Shown: piece by piece, positions 27,253 to 28,464 of the stretch
Layout of the letters: the number at the start of each line of letters is the position of its first letter
Position numbering within the stretch: position 1 is the stretch's first letter
Source of the DNA: Plakobranchus ocellatus
Taxonomy: Eukaryota > Mollusca > Gastropoda > Plakobranchidae
Direction: 5' to 3'
DNA length: 28,464 nt
Assembly (NCBI GenBank): GCA_019648995.1
Contig: BLXT01002860.1
Coordinates: 326,726 to 355,189 of the forward strand
Translations under genes and position numbers: made by a program
The notes under the pieces: generated by a model
What the model was told of the DNA's origin: nothing
Databases searched by the model: none
The model's input: only the letters and a program-made list of their open reading frames with translations

Positions 27253-28061
27253 ATTAAAACAAAAAAAAGGGGGAGAAAAAAAGAAAAGACAGAAGCCACA
27301 ATGTCTGCGAAACATTTTCAACTAGTTTTCAATAATTTTGTTACTTTTAAAATAAGGTGGCACACTACACAACACCGCGTAAAACACAGTAAGTAGGCGG
27401 ATAGAGCAACAAAAATGAGAAAACCACCAGAGCGAGGAATCCATTAATAGTAATAAACAAGCACCTCTCTGTTGCAGCCGGTTTTTTTTCCGGGAAAATC
27501 AGTTAGCACTTCGGTTTCTTGCTGCAAAAAATAAGTGTTCTATTGCCCAATTGCAACACAAATTCACTACCAAGAAACAAAATCTATTTGGACGAGAATT
27601 TGCTTATCGAAGAACCTATGGAGCAGGAGGTTCATCACAATCATTCTGAACATAGATAAGATTTGAGGACGGGGAGAAAAAGTCACATAAAACTGGTGCT
27701 AAGAAGACAATGTATCGAAAACATTTTTTTTTCATACTTCACCGGCCTTGTGACTGCTTCATATCTTTTTATGATCGTTTTCTATCCCATGTCAACAGCT
27801 TAAAATAGGATAAAGTGGCGTTTTTGGTTAATTTAAGCAAGCCTCTTTTAAAAGCAAATGGTGATGGCCAATCGGCGTTCTGAGGCTTCAATGGTTTCAG
27901 AAGGTTGTAAAAGGCAGAATTATAATCGCAAATTAAATGTATTCATATATTAAACCTCAAGTTTGATCGAAATCGACCAAAAAGGTCAGAAAAAATAAAG
28001 ATATAATGGAACAAGTGTAGAGACCTAAGAAACATTGGAACGATATGACAATAATGATGTT

Positions 28062-28165
28062 ATTGTTGTCATCGTTGATGTTGTTGTTGTTGTTGAATAT
28101 GATGATTATTATGATGATGAAGATGATAACATGGATATCTATGATAGTAATGATGATATATAGTT
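28062..28165. repeat. (GTT)n and (GAT)n trinucleotide repeats
   Basis: Degenerate GTT units (to about 28095), then GAT/ATG units. Confidence 0.85.
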
Positions 28166-28464
28166 AATAAGGCAACAACAAAAGAAAAAAAAAATGATGA
28201 ACCTATATTCATCAAAATATTACACAAAAAGTTAGAAGAAGCAAAACCAAAATTTTTAAAGCTCATTAAGTGTTATTGGATTGCAAGTGAGAGATAATAC
28301 TTGATACGCTGAAAATCGAATCAAATGTGATTGACCGCGGAATGAAAATGCACAGAGAAACTTTCTAACTGCACGCGTCAGTCATAATTATTAGTGTATT
28401 CATGATGCTTTTTGGTATAGTCATGAATTTTTTTTTGTGAAAAAAAAAAAAACCAACAAAAAAA

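Larger units (their letters stand above)
24624..28464 (-). other. LAR intron upstream of exon 1 in window
   Basis: 3,841 nt without a recognisable LAR exon. The exon for FN3-2 should end in phase 1 and must lie beyond the window. Contains (GA)n at 24908-24967, the non-LTR reverse transcriptase remnant, a GC-rich block at about 26970-27250, GTT/GAT trinucleotide repeats at 28062-28165 and terminal A/T homopolymers. Confidence 0.65.

Noticed and set aside
28069..28266. Minus-strand ORF with His/Gln runs
   Set aside because: Translation of the GTT/GAT trinucleotide repeat.

Overview
The window is AT-rich, intron-rich metazoan nuclear DNA. It carries the middle part of one large minus-strand gene for a LAR-type (type IIa) receptor protein-tyrosine phosphatase. 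I resolved 21 coding exons, at 24623..24409 down to 447..162. They join with GT/AG junctions and compatible phases into one open frame of about 1,267 residues. The 5' end (signal peptide, Ig domains, first FN3 domains) lies beyond the right edge. The end of phosphatase domain 1, all of domain 2 and the 3' UTR lie beyond the left edge. Large AT-rich introns, abundant microsatellites, an inferred total of nine FN3 domains (seven visible plus two expected upstream) and the retroelement remnants suggest an invertebrate, perhaps a lophotrochozoan such as a mollusc. This taxon call is an inference.

Reading in the gene's direction (right to left): 28464-24624 is intron with a decayed non-LTR retrotransposon reverse transcriptase (minus strand, about 26213-25514), a GC-rich block near 27 kb and simple repeats. 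From 24623 to 9490, exons 1-12 encode seven FN3 domains corresponding to FN3-3 to FN3-9 of a LAR receptor. Exons 13-15 (9198-7193) encode the membrane-proximal ectodomain and the transmembrane helix. Exon 16 is the cytoplasmic juxtamembrane segment. Exons 17-21 (5914-162) encode most of the catalytic D1 domain, with intact [17 protein letters not shown] and QTEDQY motifs.

The introns hold most of the other structure: a 44-bp minisatellite, a 39-bp in-frame minisatellite, a tRNA-derived SINE candidate, a 90-bp repeat family with two direct copies and one inverted copy, a 62-bp tandem duplication, and microsatellites close to several splice sites. The largest intron (20209-16133) also contains plus-strand ORF segments, two of them with phase-compatible splice signals. 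These are the best candidate for something undescribed, but the evidence is weak.

No prokaryotic-type operon, CRISPR array, rRNA or intact tRNA gene was seen. All boundaries were read by eye from splice consensus, reading frame and family resemblance.
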